DNA of 64,000 bases from Caenorhabditis remanei (GCF_010183535.1 NC_071329.1:5952001-6016000); one strand, 5' to 3'; shown: positions 44,225-57,200, counted from the first letter of the stretch. The notes: generated from the sequence alone by a model not told the origin. Made by a program: numbers and translations.

Positions 44225-44753
44225 ATGGGTTCATCATCAGTCGCTCTGATGATTGCCACGTCACTTATGCTTTTCGGAGTGGCATCAACACAAGAGCTCC
44301 CACAGAAATCGAAGGATTTGGAGAAGTTGGTGGAGGTGTTGAGATGTTTCAAGGCGTTGAAAGAGAGGTTGGTGATGGTCCTTGGTTGTCGGAAGATATG
44401 GGAACATGTGTAGGGGCCATGTGACAAAGGAGGAAATCTGATACATGTATAAAATTGAATTTCATTTCAGTGGACAACGGACATACGTCAGCTACGTTGG
44501 CAGCACCATGCGTCTTTACGATGATGATGGTTAGTGTGGTTGGGGGGTTCTAAGGATCTGATGTAGATCAAAACCATTTATAGGCCGCGAAGTCTCCTGC
44601 GACGCCGAGAAACAGCTCGAAATCCGTCAACGTTCCGACCGTCGTTGCATCTTTTCTCCGATTCATTGCCTGTTCGATAGACGACTACAAACTGCAAAAC
44701 TCCTTCGAAACGTTGGTAACAAGCGACTCTTTGGGGAGAAGAGACGGAAATGA
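44225..44753 (+). CDS. Small secreted precursor with allatostatin-C-like CxFxPIxC core
   Basis: Three exons (44225-44367, 44471-44529, 44584-44753), 123 aa. An N-terminal signal peptide (MGSSSVALMIATSLMLFGVA, cleavage near STQ-ELP) is followed by a Lys/Glu-rich helix region, then YVSYVGSTMRLYDDDG, and a C-terminal basic region. There, RSDRRCIFSPIHCLFDRR places CIFSPIHC between dibasic sites; insect allatostatin C has the well-known PISCF ending with a disulfide-closed CYFNPISC ring. A processed peptide of about 10-12 residues with an intramolecular disulfide is therefore plausible. The tail ends LFGEKRRK. A TTTTGTCAG lies just before the ATG (trans-splice acceptor). The family is otherwise unknown to me; a four-Cys secreted protein without peptide processing is the alternative. 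Confidence 0.8.
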
Positions 44754-44938
44754 TGTGATTGGATTAAGCCGTGGAACATGACAAGCTTATAATTATGATT
44801 CAAACTCCCCTTAAAAAGTGATATATCAAACGAGATGTGTGTTTTTGAAAAAAAGAATAAAGTAATGTATTTATAGAATCAGCGGTTTATTGGAATTCAA
44901 GAGAGGTAATTATAATTAGATTACATAATTTTTCCGAG

Positions 44939-46005
44939 TTATGATCCAGAGGAGTTTCCTGGCTTTTCGTCGTCCTTCTTCTGAAAACAGTGACAAATTA
45001 TATAATCCTTTCGATATGATTGCTACACTAACCTCCTTAGTTTCCCTCCAGCCGAAAGATTTTTCTGGTTTCTCACTGCCAGGATTTTGACGAATGGGGA
45101 AGGAGATTGTCTGGAAATCTATAGTTTAGATGCAGAATTAGTCTTTGCTAATGTGCCCTTCAAGAATTTTTTGATTGGTAACTATGCTTCACTATAATTG
45201 ATATTTCCCTGTTGCGACATTTCATCAGTGCTACTGTCAGTTTTGCAACTGTAGCGTTTCGCAACTATAACATTTCTGAATATTCATTATTAGGAAAGTG
45301 TAAGATAACATATTTTTCTGTTTCGTCGGTTTTAAGTGCGCTCTCAGACTTTTTGTAAATTTCGAAATTCTAAACTGTCCCAAATAGGAAAACATTATTT
45401 GGTTGCTAAACGTTAATGTTGCAAATCATCGCAGTTGCAAAATGTCGTGGTGCGCTATACAGTATTTTCTGCTAGAGAACAGTTTCGAAACGGGACGGTT
45501 CAGGTAAAACAGTGTTGAGAAGATTAGGTTGCTATTGAGGACAGTTCTAGAAACGTGACACAATTGTGAAGAATTAAAGTTTTCAGCTGGAAGTTTGGGT
45601 AAATCACGTCACCTAGCTGTCTGGTACAATGCCTAGAAATTTTATCCAGTGAACTTTTATGAGCTTCAGAAACAAATTTTTGAGTAAAAAGTATAACTAT
45701 TATTGGTAAACTTTATAAAGAAACAGTTTGGGTATCAGACAACTTGGACCCTAGGCATTGCGAAACTATGACATTTAAAACTAAAAATGCTGCCACAAAC
45801 GAGTGTTTCAATGCAAAATTTCTACGTCATTTCTCCAAAGTCTACAAAATAAACGCATTCAAAAGTAACCTACCATGTGTCTCCGCTGCACCGATGGCGC
45901 GTCATCCAAGCGCGGTACCTTGAATGACGATTTTTTCTCCTTAACACTTTAAAAATTTAAAATTTTTTTGTTATAATGGTTTCTTACCGTTGTCTTGTTG
46001 CTCAT
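44939..46005 (-). CDS. Four-exon microprotein gene, 60 aa, unknown function
   Basis: Exons 46005-45988 (6 codons), 45918-45874 (15), 45110-45033 (26) and 44980-44939 (13 plus stop) join in phase 0 at each junction with GTAAG/GTAGG/GTTAG donors and CAAG/CCAG/TTTCAG acceptors. The product begins MSNKTTVPRLDDAPSVQRRH, continues MTISFPIRQNPGSEKPEKSF and ends KKDDEKPGNSSGS. It is polar, Pro/Lys/Glu-rich and probably disordered, with no signal peptide or membrane segment. It is transcribed convergently with the secreted-peptide gene, ~185 bp from its stop. Every exon is too short for ORF-length filters. Function not recognised; the middle FPIRQNPGSEKPEKSFGW looks constrained rather than random. Confidence 0.55.
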
Positions 46006-46393
46006 CTTCTTAGCAAATCTCAGATTGTCAACTCCGAATTGACACTAAATAGGCGCAACAACCAAAAAAGGAAGAAAAGAAGAAAAACGAAAAAGAGAGA
46101 GAAATAAAAACGAACGAAACTCACAATTAGACTTGACGAGAGAATAAATGACATATTGCTCTTTTCTTCTTCTTTTTGCTTTTTCGAAAAGAAATATAGA
46201 GTCACTTTGTGTTCTTTCCAATTTCAAATGAGAGGGGAAATTTATGCCCGATTGCGACTGGTTTTGCAAAAGGAAATTTAAATTTTGCAGGAAATTTAGA
46301 ATTGTTTGGGAGGGTTCTAAAGTCACCAGAATGGGGTCAAGGTACTAAGAATGTGTCTAAGATCAGTAGATGGGGATTAAATTCAACTGAAGT

Positions 46394-46962
46394 ATACAGT
46401 AGCGATCATAGGGGAGTATACCTGCATACTTTTATATGTATCTCAGCTGAAATGAGTCCGTTTTGCATAAACTTTTTTTTCAAAGATAGCTGAAACATTC
46501 AGCAATACGAAAATCAGTTTTTTGAAGTAGTTCCAATTCTGATTTTTTTGATAATCGATTTTTCCTGATCGTGATTTGAAAATTCGAAAAAAAACTTTTT
46601 ATTTTTCTCTTGGAGTTATTGAGTTTTTGATGTCAAAATGTTGGAAAACACTCAAATAAGCAAAAAATCATGTTGAATCGGCATTCTACTTTATAAGCAT
46701 CGTGCCACAGCTCCAGAAGATTTTTAAAAAATTTTTCACTCAAAAATTTTTTGATTCCAATTTTTTTCTAATTTTCAAATCACAATCAGGAAAAATCGAT
46801 TATCAAAAAAAATCAGAACTGGAACTATTTCAAAAAACTGATTTCTGTATTGCTGAATGTTTCAGCTATCTTTGAAAAAAAAGGTTATGCAAAAAGGAAT
46901 CATTTCAGCTGAGATACATATGAAAGTATGCAGGTGTACTCACCTATGATCGCTACTGTATA
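46394..46962. mobile_element. 570-bp foldback element with TA-flanked TACAGTAGCG ends
   Basis: Ends TATACAGTAGCGATCATAGG and CCTATGATCGCTACTGTATA pair, and arms continue through CTGCATAC, TATCTCAGCTGAAATGA, TAGCTGAAACATTCAGCAAT and ATTTTTCCTGATCGTGAT. TACAGT ends with flanking TA recall Tc1/mariner insertion. No coding capacity. Confidence 0.75.
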
Positions 46963-47361
46963 TCTTCAGTTAAACAAGACGCGTGTCTACACTTTATCAC
47001 CCGTTCTTTAAGGGTACTGTAATAGAATTAAGAAAATGCACCCGATCAGCGCCAGCTCCTAAAAATTCCATTCCCCTGAATCTATCTTTAACTTTTGATC
47101 CAATAAACCTTTGATTTCAGATCACTTTCACTTCCTGATAACCAATTCAATTTACGACCATGTTTTTTTCAAAATATTTCAATTTTATTATTCATCAAAA
47201 CATAGCGGGTATGAGGTAGGTCTATAAAACTAATGTTAAGATCGATTAAAAACAAAACAAACACATAAAAATGTGAACAGCTAACCGGTCAAATTGGTAA
47301 CAAATTGGTAAATGAACAGGTGAAATAACCGAACAATACAACGAAATAATACTAATAATAA

Positions 47362-50300
47362 TTACAAGTGTCTAGAAGTCAGATGAACATAGACATTTTC
47401 TGGAGAAGTAGTTGCACTTCCTACCAGTTTCAACGGAATTGAAGTCATTGGACCAGTTTCGAACGAATATTTTTTGAGAATATGAGTCAAGAGAACCTTC
47501 TGCTCCATCTGAGCCAATCGCATTCCGATACATTGACGGACTCCCAACCCGAATGGAAGATATGCTCCTTTGTGTTCTAACGGATTATCTGTTGTCCATC
47601 TCTCTGGTTTGAATTCCATGGCATCTTCTCCCCAAATCGAGGTGTCATAGTGTAGGGACCATGTATCCACTTGAACGTATGTGCCCGCTTCGATTTCGAT
47701 TCCGTTCACAGTGGTGGTTCTCATACATTTACGAGCATTCGAGCTGGAAATTTATAGTTTTTGGGTTGGATAATTGTAGTGACAAAGGAAAATCCTTGGA
47801 AATGATTAGCTGCAAAATTTTTCATTCGAACGGCTCGTAACTCGCTTAAACGCAATATTATGAGCTGAAAAATATACCAAAATGTAGATCTCGACGAGCT
47901 CTATGTCCGTGACCTACTACGGGCCGGATGTGGATTGTTAATGTGAGTCGTTAATGCCCCCGGCCCGCGGGGCATTAACGACTAGCCATCCGGCCCGTAG
48001 TAGGTCACAGACATAGAACTCGCCGAGATCTTCATTTTGGTATATTTTTAAGCTCATAATATTCATTTTGACGCGAGTTACGAGCCGGCCCGGTTTGCAA
48101 GTATGCAATAAAACTGTCGACTACATAAACCCTGTTTTTGATCTAAAACCTAATTATCCAATGAACTTCTGTGACCAACTAGTGACAATTCTAAGTTTTT
48201 AACATGTGTAACGTTGCTGAATTCAAACTATAATAATTTTCTTCAAACGTGCCAACCAGACTTTTATAGTTTCGCAACAATGTTCTCAATCACCGAATTA
48301 ATTCCTTATCAAAAATTTTCCGCATAATTCAGCACTATCTATCACCGACTAGTTAAGCATATTACGGAGTCAAGTCATAGTACGAATTATACAAAAAGTG
48401 GTCTACGCGGTCACTTTCAAAATTTCTTTTCAACAAACTCACATCGCAGCCAACGGATACAACCTTAACGTCTCCTTGAGCACACAATCCATATACTTCA
48501 GTCTTCCCAGTTTATCGAACTCCACATCCTTATCTCCGAACTCTCTGTCCACTTCTTCTTGAACTTTCTTCTGAACTTCTGGATTTGTAGCCAGACAATA
48601 TGTTACATAAGACAATGCCAACGCAGTCGTATCGAATCCGCCAATTAAGAACAAGAAACATTGTCCGACAACTTCATCGGTACTCAGCACTTTCGTCACT
48701 TTCATTCCTCGTTTTGAAAACTCTTTCTCCTCCTCCTCCTCTGTCAATCCCATCTCTTTCGTTTCTGATCTAGCATCCAAGAACAAATCAATAAAATCTT
48801 GTGACTCTCCGAGCTCCGCCCCCATCTCAAGCTCCCGTTGTCGTTGAGCAATTCTTGCAAAAACCGCATCTCGAACTACCGTATACAATGTGAACGCTGG
48901 TATTTTACCAGAGAACTTAAAAGTGAGATCTCGAATCATGTAACCGAATGTTGGGAAGACTTGACAGAAGAGTAAGATGTTCTTTCGATCTCCACAGAAT
49001 ACTTTTCTGACAAGGTCGACGAATGGGTTTTTGAACATTTGAGTGTCACGTTGGCCCATGGCAACACGGCTGATAACGTCCATAGTGTATTCTTGGTAGA
49101 ATCTGGAAATTTTCCTAACTTTTTTTCAAAATCAGGTCAGGGAATGATGAATGGATCAAGTTTTCTGACTGTGCTACTGAATTCTCAATATAACTCACTT
49201 CAACATATCAATCGGTTTCCCTCCTGCAGTTTTCTCCTCGATATGCCTCAACAATTCCAATGCACTATCCTCTACAGTACCCATCATTCTTCTCAAACTT
49301 GCATTCGAGAAACTAGCAGACGAAATCGTTCGAAGCCTTTTCCATCTACCTCCCTGAGCAGCCAGCATATGTACACGTTGATCTGTTTCTGGATTCCCTT
49401 GGAGTGGATTCAGTTTTCGTCCGTAGAAATTATCCGCGCATTCTGCTTTCACAAAAATGCCATAGACCATTGAGGGATCCGAGACGATCAGCGTCTTCTG
49501 CGTACCATCAGTAATACCATACACTTTTCCGTATTTCTGTAATTTTATATCCTTTTTTTGGTTCTTAATTTTCCCTACAAAAAAGTCTCCCAAAATGTGT
49601 CCCGACCTTGAACTACACGTTCTTTTCGTGTACCGGAACACACTTCCACCCAGTCATCATCACATGACTTAGTTCAATTTTTTTGCATTCATTCGTATTA
49701 GTTTCAATGTCACTTTTTTGCACTTTTCCGATTTTTTTCGTTGAACATTGCCTGAAAGTGCAAACGATCAGAGTTCTAATGGAGCGTGACCTAGAAACCT
49801 CAAATAGCAAAAACTAGGCCGCCAATGGGAACTAGCAAATCAAATGTTGCACTTTCCGCAAATGTGTTCTGACGTATTGTTGACTGTTCTTTTTTAGTTT
49901 GGCTGGGAAGGGTTAGTTTTATATGTTTTTGACTGGAAAGGGTGACACGATAGAATACATTAAAGAGAGGAAGAAGATGGCATGTGGACTAGTACGTTTT
50001 TAGAATGGGAAAAAAGCACGTAGAGGTGGATTCTGCAGTTTTGAATCTGTTTTGTTGATATGCGTTTTAGGCCAGTTTTTGACGGGAACTGACAATTTTT
50101 GCCTGGGTGTCTAAATAGAGCTTGTACTGCTACAGTTAAAAATTTGCGAAATTTCCAAAAATCATAGTTTATTCTCAATGACACATACATAACAGAACTA
50201 CTAACAAAATGCCATGTCTATAAAATTCTCAAAAGGTTATCCCTTGTCAAAATCAAAGCAAGAAAGTTTAAGTGTATCAGAGGAAATACGGTAACTAAAA

Positions 50301-50886
50301 ACATTAGGATCCAGTCTAGTTTCATGCACTTATTTCTGATAAATACATTCACGACAATAATTATTCCTGAATGCTTTCCGAATTCTGATTAGAACCAATG
50401 TGATCAATAAACTCTAGTTTCCCCAACAGAGTGGTTTTTTCAGTAAACTTGCATAAGTTTTAGAGACCCTTATATTCCTTTGAGAGGTTGTTGAAAAATA
50501 TAACGGCATGACAATATATCACAGGTTTTTACAGTAAGTTTCTTGCAAAACCGGTGAATGGCATACATAGTTAAAAAGTTCTTCTCTTCGTGTCTTTTAT
50601 CGCACAAATTTTATTTTTATCTTCAGTTTTCCTCGCGGTATGGTAACCACTACTTATTATACGTTCTATTCCCATATTCAAAAAAATCACTAACCTTAGT
50701 CCACTCGCTCAACTGCAACAATCCCGGCTTTTCATGATCCAACAGAACATCCAGAACCCCCACAAATGGTTTCCCCCTAGGTCCATTGACTCCTCTTCGT
50801 ATCCAATACGTCCATATCCATAAGTAATATGTGACAAATCCAAGAATAATCGAACAACTGGCAGTGATCACAAAACCAAGACTCAT
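47362..50886 (-). CDS. cyp-13A-like: Cytochrome P450, CYP13A-like, gene 3
   Basis: Exons 50886-50695, 49536-49199, 49102-48443, 47743-47362; 523 aa. N-terminal anchor MSLGFVITASCSIILGFVTY, then YWIRRGVNGPRGKPF; C-helix WKRLRTISSASFSNASLR; I-helix GGFDTT (Gly for the usual Ala); K-helix KETLRLYP; KPERW; heme loop FGLGVRQCIG. All catalytic landmarks are kept. Oddities: a two-residue insertion before the DNFYGRK word (VKAECADNFYGRK) and an acidic insertion with EEEEEKEF before the I-helix. Intron 1 is ~1.16 kb and intron 3 (~700 bp) contains a MITE related to the one in paralogue 2. The fewest exons of the cluster. A candidate TATA box lies far upstream at 51,771. Confidence 0.9.
47815..48105. 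mobile_element. Foldback MITE in last intron of P450 gene 3, related to 2,163-2,423
   Basis: Arms AATATTATGAGCTGAAAAAT, AAATGTAGATCTCGACGAG and GTGACCTACTACGGGCCGGA pair with the right side (TAGTAGGTCACAGACATAGA, GCCGAGATCTTCATTTTGGT, AAGCTCATAATATTC); ends ACGGCTCGTAACTCGC and GCGAGTTACGAGCC. It shares words and layout with the element in paralogue 2. Confidence 0.8.
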
Positions 50887-53800
50887 TGTTTGATTAGAGC
50901 AAACGAGAGAAGGAGAAGTTGAGAGATAGGTGGAGAGAGAAGAAGCTGCAAAATGGTCGGAATGAGTTCGGTCGGGAGATGGGAGAAGGTGGGTCAACTG
51001 TTCAGAAAAAAGTGTTTCGGGAAAAAGAGGAAAATTGGAGAAAAACGAAAATGATGGGCAGATGGTAAGCTACCAAAAGGAAGGAAAGGTGTCTGAATTT
51101 CTCAGCATCAAGGAAATTTGGAAAAACGGAAAAATGAAAAATCATATAGACATACATGTTCCTGAATAGCCGGTTGTATAGAGGTGAAAAAAAAACTGCC
51201 AGGGTGCTGACATACTACTGACCTCTGGACATCTGGATTGGCAGACATACAGATAGAAAATCCATCAAGTCAGCATAAGTGAAACTTTTATTAATCTACA
51301 AAAATTACATTTTCAGTAATTTTGACTTGGTGAAAGAATCCCCTGACATTTGGACACACAGAGATTCGGACAGAAACTAAAGAAAGTGAAGGAAGTAGAA
51401 AAAAAAACTTATGTAATATTCCGGATTGTCTACAAAAGGAGAACTCTAGAAAACTGCGGACATCCGGACACACTTTCAGACAGACAGACAAAAATTGAAC
51501 CTTCTGATACTGTAAGAACTAGACAGTCCCGGACATCTGGTAGCTTTGACATCCGGACATCTGGATATCCGGAAATCCAGATATTTGGACAGCCAGATTT
51601 TTAGAATCTACCGCTCCCCGAGTCCCCCAAAAAACGAGCACACACGTTGAGCTTTTCTCTCTCACTCAAATATTTACTCGTCGAAACTTTCTCTGCCAAA
51701 GAAAAAGAACAAAAACGCGGAATCGGGAAACCGTTCGTCTCCCCCTGGGGGTCGTCGCCAGACACCCCTTTATTTATACAAGACGCTCCACCCCCAGGCC
51801 CAATATTCTCTCTCGTTTCTCTGACTCTCTTGTTCTCTAATCACTGTGTACCAATAAACCAGACACACATTTTTCTCTCATCACTCTCTCATCTCGTTCC
51901 GTTTCATTTTCTTCATGAAACGAGAGAGAGAGATAACAATCACACACAATTTTAATCGGAAAAAGTGGAAAAACGAGAGAGAAGAGAAAAGCTCTCAAGG
52001 TTAGTCTGTGTCTACTCATTTATCTTCTCAGTACTTGTAGGTAAGTCACGGAAAAAAGAGATCGAATTGAACACCGACCAGACCAAGGTCGGTTAGGGAG
52101 AGGATGGGTACTTCTGAAGGGAATTACATGTCCAAAAAGGGGAAACATGTCGAGAAGGAAAAATGGAAACCCTGGAGAAGCAGTAAGCAAGAGTAGAGTG
52201 TATTCCAATGTTGCAGAATATGATAGGCAGGGTTGGGAAATTCCGGGCCGGGCCAGGCCGACTGAAAAATTTTCCTCGGCTCGGCCCGGCTACTGCAGAA
52301 ATTTGAAAATTTTTGAATAAATTTCGAATTTTTTTTGCAAAAAAGTCGAATTTTCGACTATGTTTTGGAATATCGATAAAAACTGAAGTGTACGAGAATT
52401 TTGGAGAATTTTGATTATTTTTCAATGAAAATTTAGAAAAAAAAATGTGAAAAAATTGTGCACATTTTTTTTCGTATTATCAGGCGGCCTTGTAGAGGAC
52501 CAGAAGATTAGTCGATGTTCAAAAGTTCAGCCCATTTGGCTGATCCGCGGCCTCGGCGGTCAAAAAGCCGCTGTCGGCCTTACGACAACTTGATGGGCAT
52601 CCTCAATATGAGTCCAAAATTTGAAAAGACATTTTCGTGATGGCTGAAACTGGCGCACCTTTGCCGCTTTCTAGACATTATATGTAGTCAATAATGTCAA
52701 TGCTATTTCTCTTATGATCGAAGCTGGTGCACCTTCGGCGTTTTTTCAGTATGTTACTCCTCTTACATTCTCTGTAAGAAACAGGGATTATCATCATACC
52801 GTTTTCACTTACATATCTAAAAATACCTGCTATAAATGGGCACCAAAATTTTAATTTTTTCAAGGTTTAGGACATGTATCAACATTCAGAAAATATATTT
52901 TCTGGAATTTTCAGAAAAAAAACAACTCAAAACGTTTGTTCTCCCAAAACCCCCTCTCCCCCAAATAAATTACCCTCATAAATCTTGAAAAAACGAGAGA
53001 AAAAACAAACGAACATTCTCAAAAAATTGGATACAAACAGACCCATTAATCTTGTCGTTAGTCACCCTCCAACTCTTTTCGAGTAAAAATCAGACTTTCG
53101 AAATAAAAAAGAAATATTAGGTTTAAAAATTCTGAAAATAAACATGAAGCCTTATAAAATTTTTCCAAATCCAGCAGCTGCTCGTGAAATGTTTCCTGTC
53201 TAGACTAGACGGATTAGGAGTTGAAAGAATGTACTGATAAAATTTTCAACTAGAAATTTATGTGACTGGGAAATCATAAGGATTCTGGATATAACTCTGA
53301 CTAGTGAGATTTGAACAGGGTAATCGTAAAAAATGTACTACATGCCGTTATATTTTTCAATATATATTTTTTGTCTTCCAGGTAAGTTTAGTGGATTTTG
53401 ACACTTCTAAATGTTCACCAATAAAGCTTCCTGACATTCTGCTTGCTCGCTGATTTTTTAAATCAGAACCATAGAAAATGTACGGGTGCTGAATTTTGAG
53501 CATGTAAGAGTGACGTTATAATACAGTTGCCGTTAAAATACAGTCACTATTACATAGTTCAGACACCCAAACTTCTATATATGTATATTTATTGGGACTA
53601 AAGGAAAAAGAAATAGATACAAAAGACTGGAAACGGTCCCTCACGAGACAGTTTCGAGTAATAAATAGAGGGGGACAAACAATGAAAAAACAAGGGAAAG
53701 AGGAAAAAAAGCGGAAGGTTGAAAATACAGACAATAATGGCACGAAAAAACTGAGACCACGAAAAAATTCCAGCGTCGTGCAAGTTCAAAAGTCCTGTTA

Positions 53801-54254
53801 TCTCTGTGAATTTCTGCAGTATTCAATATTTGAAAACAAAATCTGAATCCTCACGACCAAATCTTTCCAGCGTCTACAGTACTCCACGTTTTCGTGGTGA
53901 GACCCAATTCTAACCGTACCACGACTTTGAAGCTCTCATTCTCATCCCAATTCCGCAACATTTCTCATTTTTCACTAATCACCGATTCCTATACATCATC
54001 TCCAAAATGTCATTCTTTCTCTTAAATGACCGCAATGTTCTCCTCCTCCTCCTTCTCGATCTTATTCTCCATCTGTCGCATTCGCCGCCGTGAATGTTGC
54101 GAGAAAACCGAGAGAACCGACCACTTATCATATCATTCTTTATCTTTTTTCGGAAAGAACACAAACCATGTTACAGGAGGCCAAATGAACAAGACACAGA
54201 ATTACGAGAGGAGAATAAGAGAATGGCAGAAAGATAACAAGCAAAAATCAAAAA
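50887..54254. other. Intergenic region between P450 genes 3 and 4
   Basis: Contains a candidate TATAAATA for gene 3 (minus strand, 51,771-51,778), a stretch of GGACATCCGGA/CAGACAGACAG-type degenerate repeats (51,210-51,605), a GC-rich repeat fragment starting GGTTGGGAAATTCCGGGCCG (52,230-52,290) with CGGCCCGGC words, and a family F1 half-arm (TTTTCGTGGTGAGACCCAAT) at ~53,890. Open frames here are low-complexity and unsupported. Confidence 0.45.
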
Positions 54255-57200
54255 TTAATCAAAATGTCTCGGTCGCAACTTGAGGTTCACACTTCGTGGA
54301 GCGGTGGTTGATCGGCCGACGAGTTTCAGTGGGATTTCAGTGGTAGCAGTGGTCTCAAAGGTGTATTTTCGGAGGATGTGAGCCAGGAGCATCTTCTCTT
54401 CCATCAGTGCCAAACGCATTCCAATACAGATGCGAGGGCCGAGACCGAATGGGAGGTAACCGCCTTTTTGGAAGAATTGCTCGTCGCCGGATTCCCATCT
54501 GGAAGAAAAATGGGGTTTTAGAGGGTGTTAGGAAGGTGTTCGGCTCTTTAACTGTTTTTCTAAACATAGATTCAGCTTTTGCCCTCGAGATCTTGTATTC
54601 GAAAAAAAACCAGGTCAAAGTTTGGCACACCGCGTCACTACCATATCGATATTTTTCACCCATCGGTAATAACTTGTCAGCGGTCCAAACTCTGACCTCA
54701 TTTTTCTCGAACACATGCTTTGAGGGTAAACATTGAATATGTGTTTGGAATTAGCGTTTTCTCAGCTTTCCAATGATATAGGTCACGTCCTATAACTCGA
54801 CGGTCACTCGGAGGCCTTCACTAGTTAATAAGTCCTCTCCGGCTAGATTTCGTACAGTTAACAGGTCTGGGAAGACATTTCTGTACTGAATGCCTGTTGG
54901 TCTAGTTGTCTCACCTCTCTGGCTTAAACTCTGCCACATCATCTCCCCAGATCTTAGGATCATTATGCAACGTCCACGTATCCACTTGAACATTTGTTCC
55001 CTCCTCGATTTCCATACCGCACACTGTCGTAGTTTTCATGCATTTTCGGTTGTGAACACTGAAACAAATAAATGTTTGATTTTTGACCCATTTCCCCTTG
55101 CTAACTGATCAATTCCAGATCAAATCTGTCTTAAAAGTACAGTACTTAGTGACTGGCACAAACCTAGAGAAGTTAGTTCGAAATATTCAAAACGATTACA
55201 TGTATGTAAAAGAATGATTGATAAGATCACATGAAAATTGAAAGAAGAAGAGAAAAAGTGATAAGAGGAGAGAATGAGAAGAGAATGGAGAACTGCTTAA
55301 CTATGCCATTCGGCACTTTTGCAAGAAACTTGGCAAGAGGGAGATGGGGAGGAATTGAAGTTTGAATTGCAGGGAAAATTTAGAATTTAGGGAGCTAAAA
55401 AAAGAGAAAACAGCATGTTTCAGAAAATTGAAAAATTCGATATTCCACAGTAGACAAATGGAGTATTTTGGAAAATGAGTCATGTCTCATTCCTAGCATT
55501 TTTTTCTCAACTTAATCTCAATGTTCGGCAGCAGAGTTGCGCGGAATTCCGACTTCCGACTTCCTACTTCCGGGCTGTTTTTAACTCCCGACTTCCGGCT
55601 TCCGACTTCCGTTTTCAAAATTTTACTTCCGGCTTCCGACTTTCGTTTTAGAAAACATCACTTTCGCGCAACTCTGTTCGGCAGATTTCAAAAATTTGCA
55701 ACCATATTCAAAATACATTTTTTCTGCCTCACTAAAAGTAAGTTGATCACAATAAACCATATTTTCAGTAGCTAAAAACACCTAACTTCTCTGAAATATC
55801 AGTCTCAAGAAACAAGAAGTTTGATAATATTCTTCAGTGAAAAATACACTCACACTGATGCCAACGGATAAAATCTCAATGTTTCCTTCACCACACATTC
55901 CATATATTTCAACTTTGCCAACTGATCAAAACTAACTTCTGGATCCGGGCACTCTCTATCCACCTCTTCTTGAAGTTTCTTCTGAATTTCCGGATGAGTT
56001 GCCAACAGGAACGTGGAATATGACAGGGACAATGCAGTGGTGTCGTATCCAGCAATCAGGAAAACGAAAAGTTGTCCAATGATCTCGTCAAATGTCAAGT
56101 GCTTATCCACTTTTGTGATTTGAACTTTCGCGAATTCATCTTTTGCTTCTTCTTCGAAAAACTCCACGTTGGCACGAGAATCCAAGAATAAATCAATGAA
56201 ATCTTGTGGCTCTCCAGATACTTCGATTCCAGATTTCTCATCAGCTTCACGTTGATCCACTCTAGTCTTTACTGCTTTCTCAATTATATTCATGATATCA
56301 AATGCAGGTTGGATAGTTGGGAATCTTGAAAAAACATAACGGAAAAGGGGTGCAAGGAATGGGAAGACTCCAGTGGTCAGGAAGAGATAATTGCGGCCCT
56401 CCATGAAGATCTGAAATAATACATTTTGATGGATACAATGAAAAAAAGAAATAAATTCATGCGTTCGGGGGGAATCGAACCCCCGTCGAATGCTTGGAAG
56501 GCATCCATGCTGACCATTACACCACGAACGCGGCGAAAATCACAGGTAGTTGGCGTGCGGACCGCATGCGGATTCAGTCCCATTTTCCGCCCACATAGAG
56601 TCCGCAGCGGAAATTTGGTCCGCTGCGGACTGTATATGGACGCAGCGTGGACTTCGGGAAAAGAGTTGGAAGTGGGCGACAGGCGTCCGCCCGCGGACCG
56701 TATATGGGCGCGCTGGCCGCGGCCGCGGCATGCAGTAGCTCTTCCGAAGCTCTCGGACTTCTCTCGGATAACGATAATTTTTTATTCATTTATGGAGCGT
56801 TTACGTTTCTTTCCCTATTTTTTCGAAAGTTTCGCTTTTCTTTATGTTTTTCTCTATTGAAATTTCTCTTAATTAAATTTTTCGTGAAAAATTCTCTCAT
56901 TTTACTGTGAATGATCAGAAAAATATTGTGTTTTCAGTCAGTCCGATGATCCCAAAAAGAGAAGCAGCAGCGACAACAGCTGATATGGAATCAATTCATC
57001 GCTTTTCTTAAAGGTTTGTAATAGTATTCAGCATTTTCTATTAAAAATAACATTATTTCAGTGAGGTAATTCGATAAAATTGGCCACTTCCCAAGCACAA
57101 CTGTATTTTTCCGGAGGGAGGAACCCATTTTCGAAAGTAAGTTACTGAAAAATTATATTTTATTCCGCAATTAATTGATTTTCTTTTCAGAAATACGATG

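Noticed and set aside
53592..53846. 84-codon Lys-rich plus-strand frame
   Set aside because: Low-complexity and crossed by equally long frames on the other strand; no splice or promoter support.
56426..56910. Frames through the tRNA-Gly/TIR element region
   Set aside because: They cross the tRNA gene and GC-rich repeat words; repeat-derived, not protein-coding.
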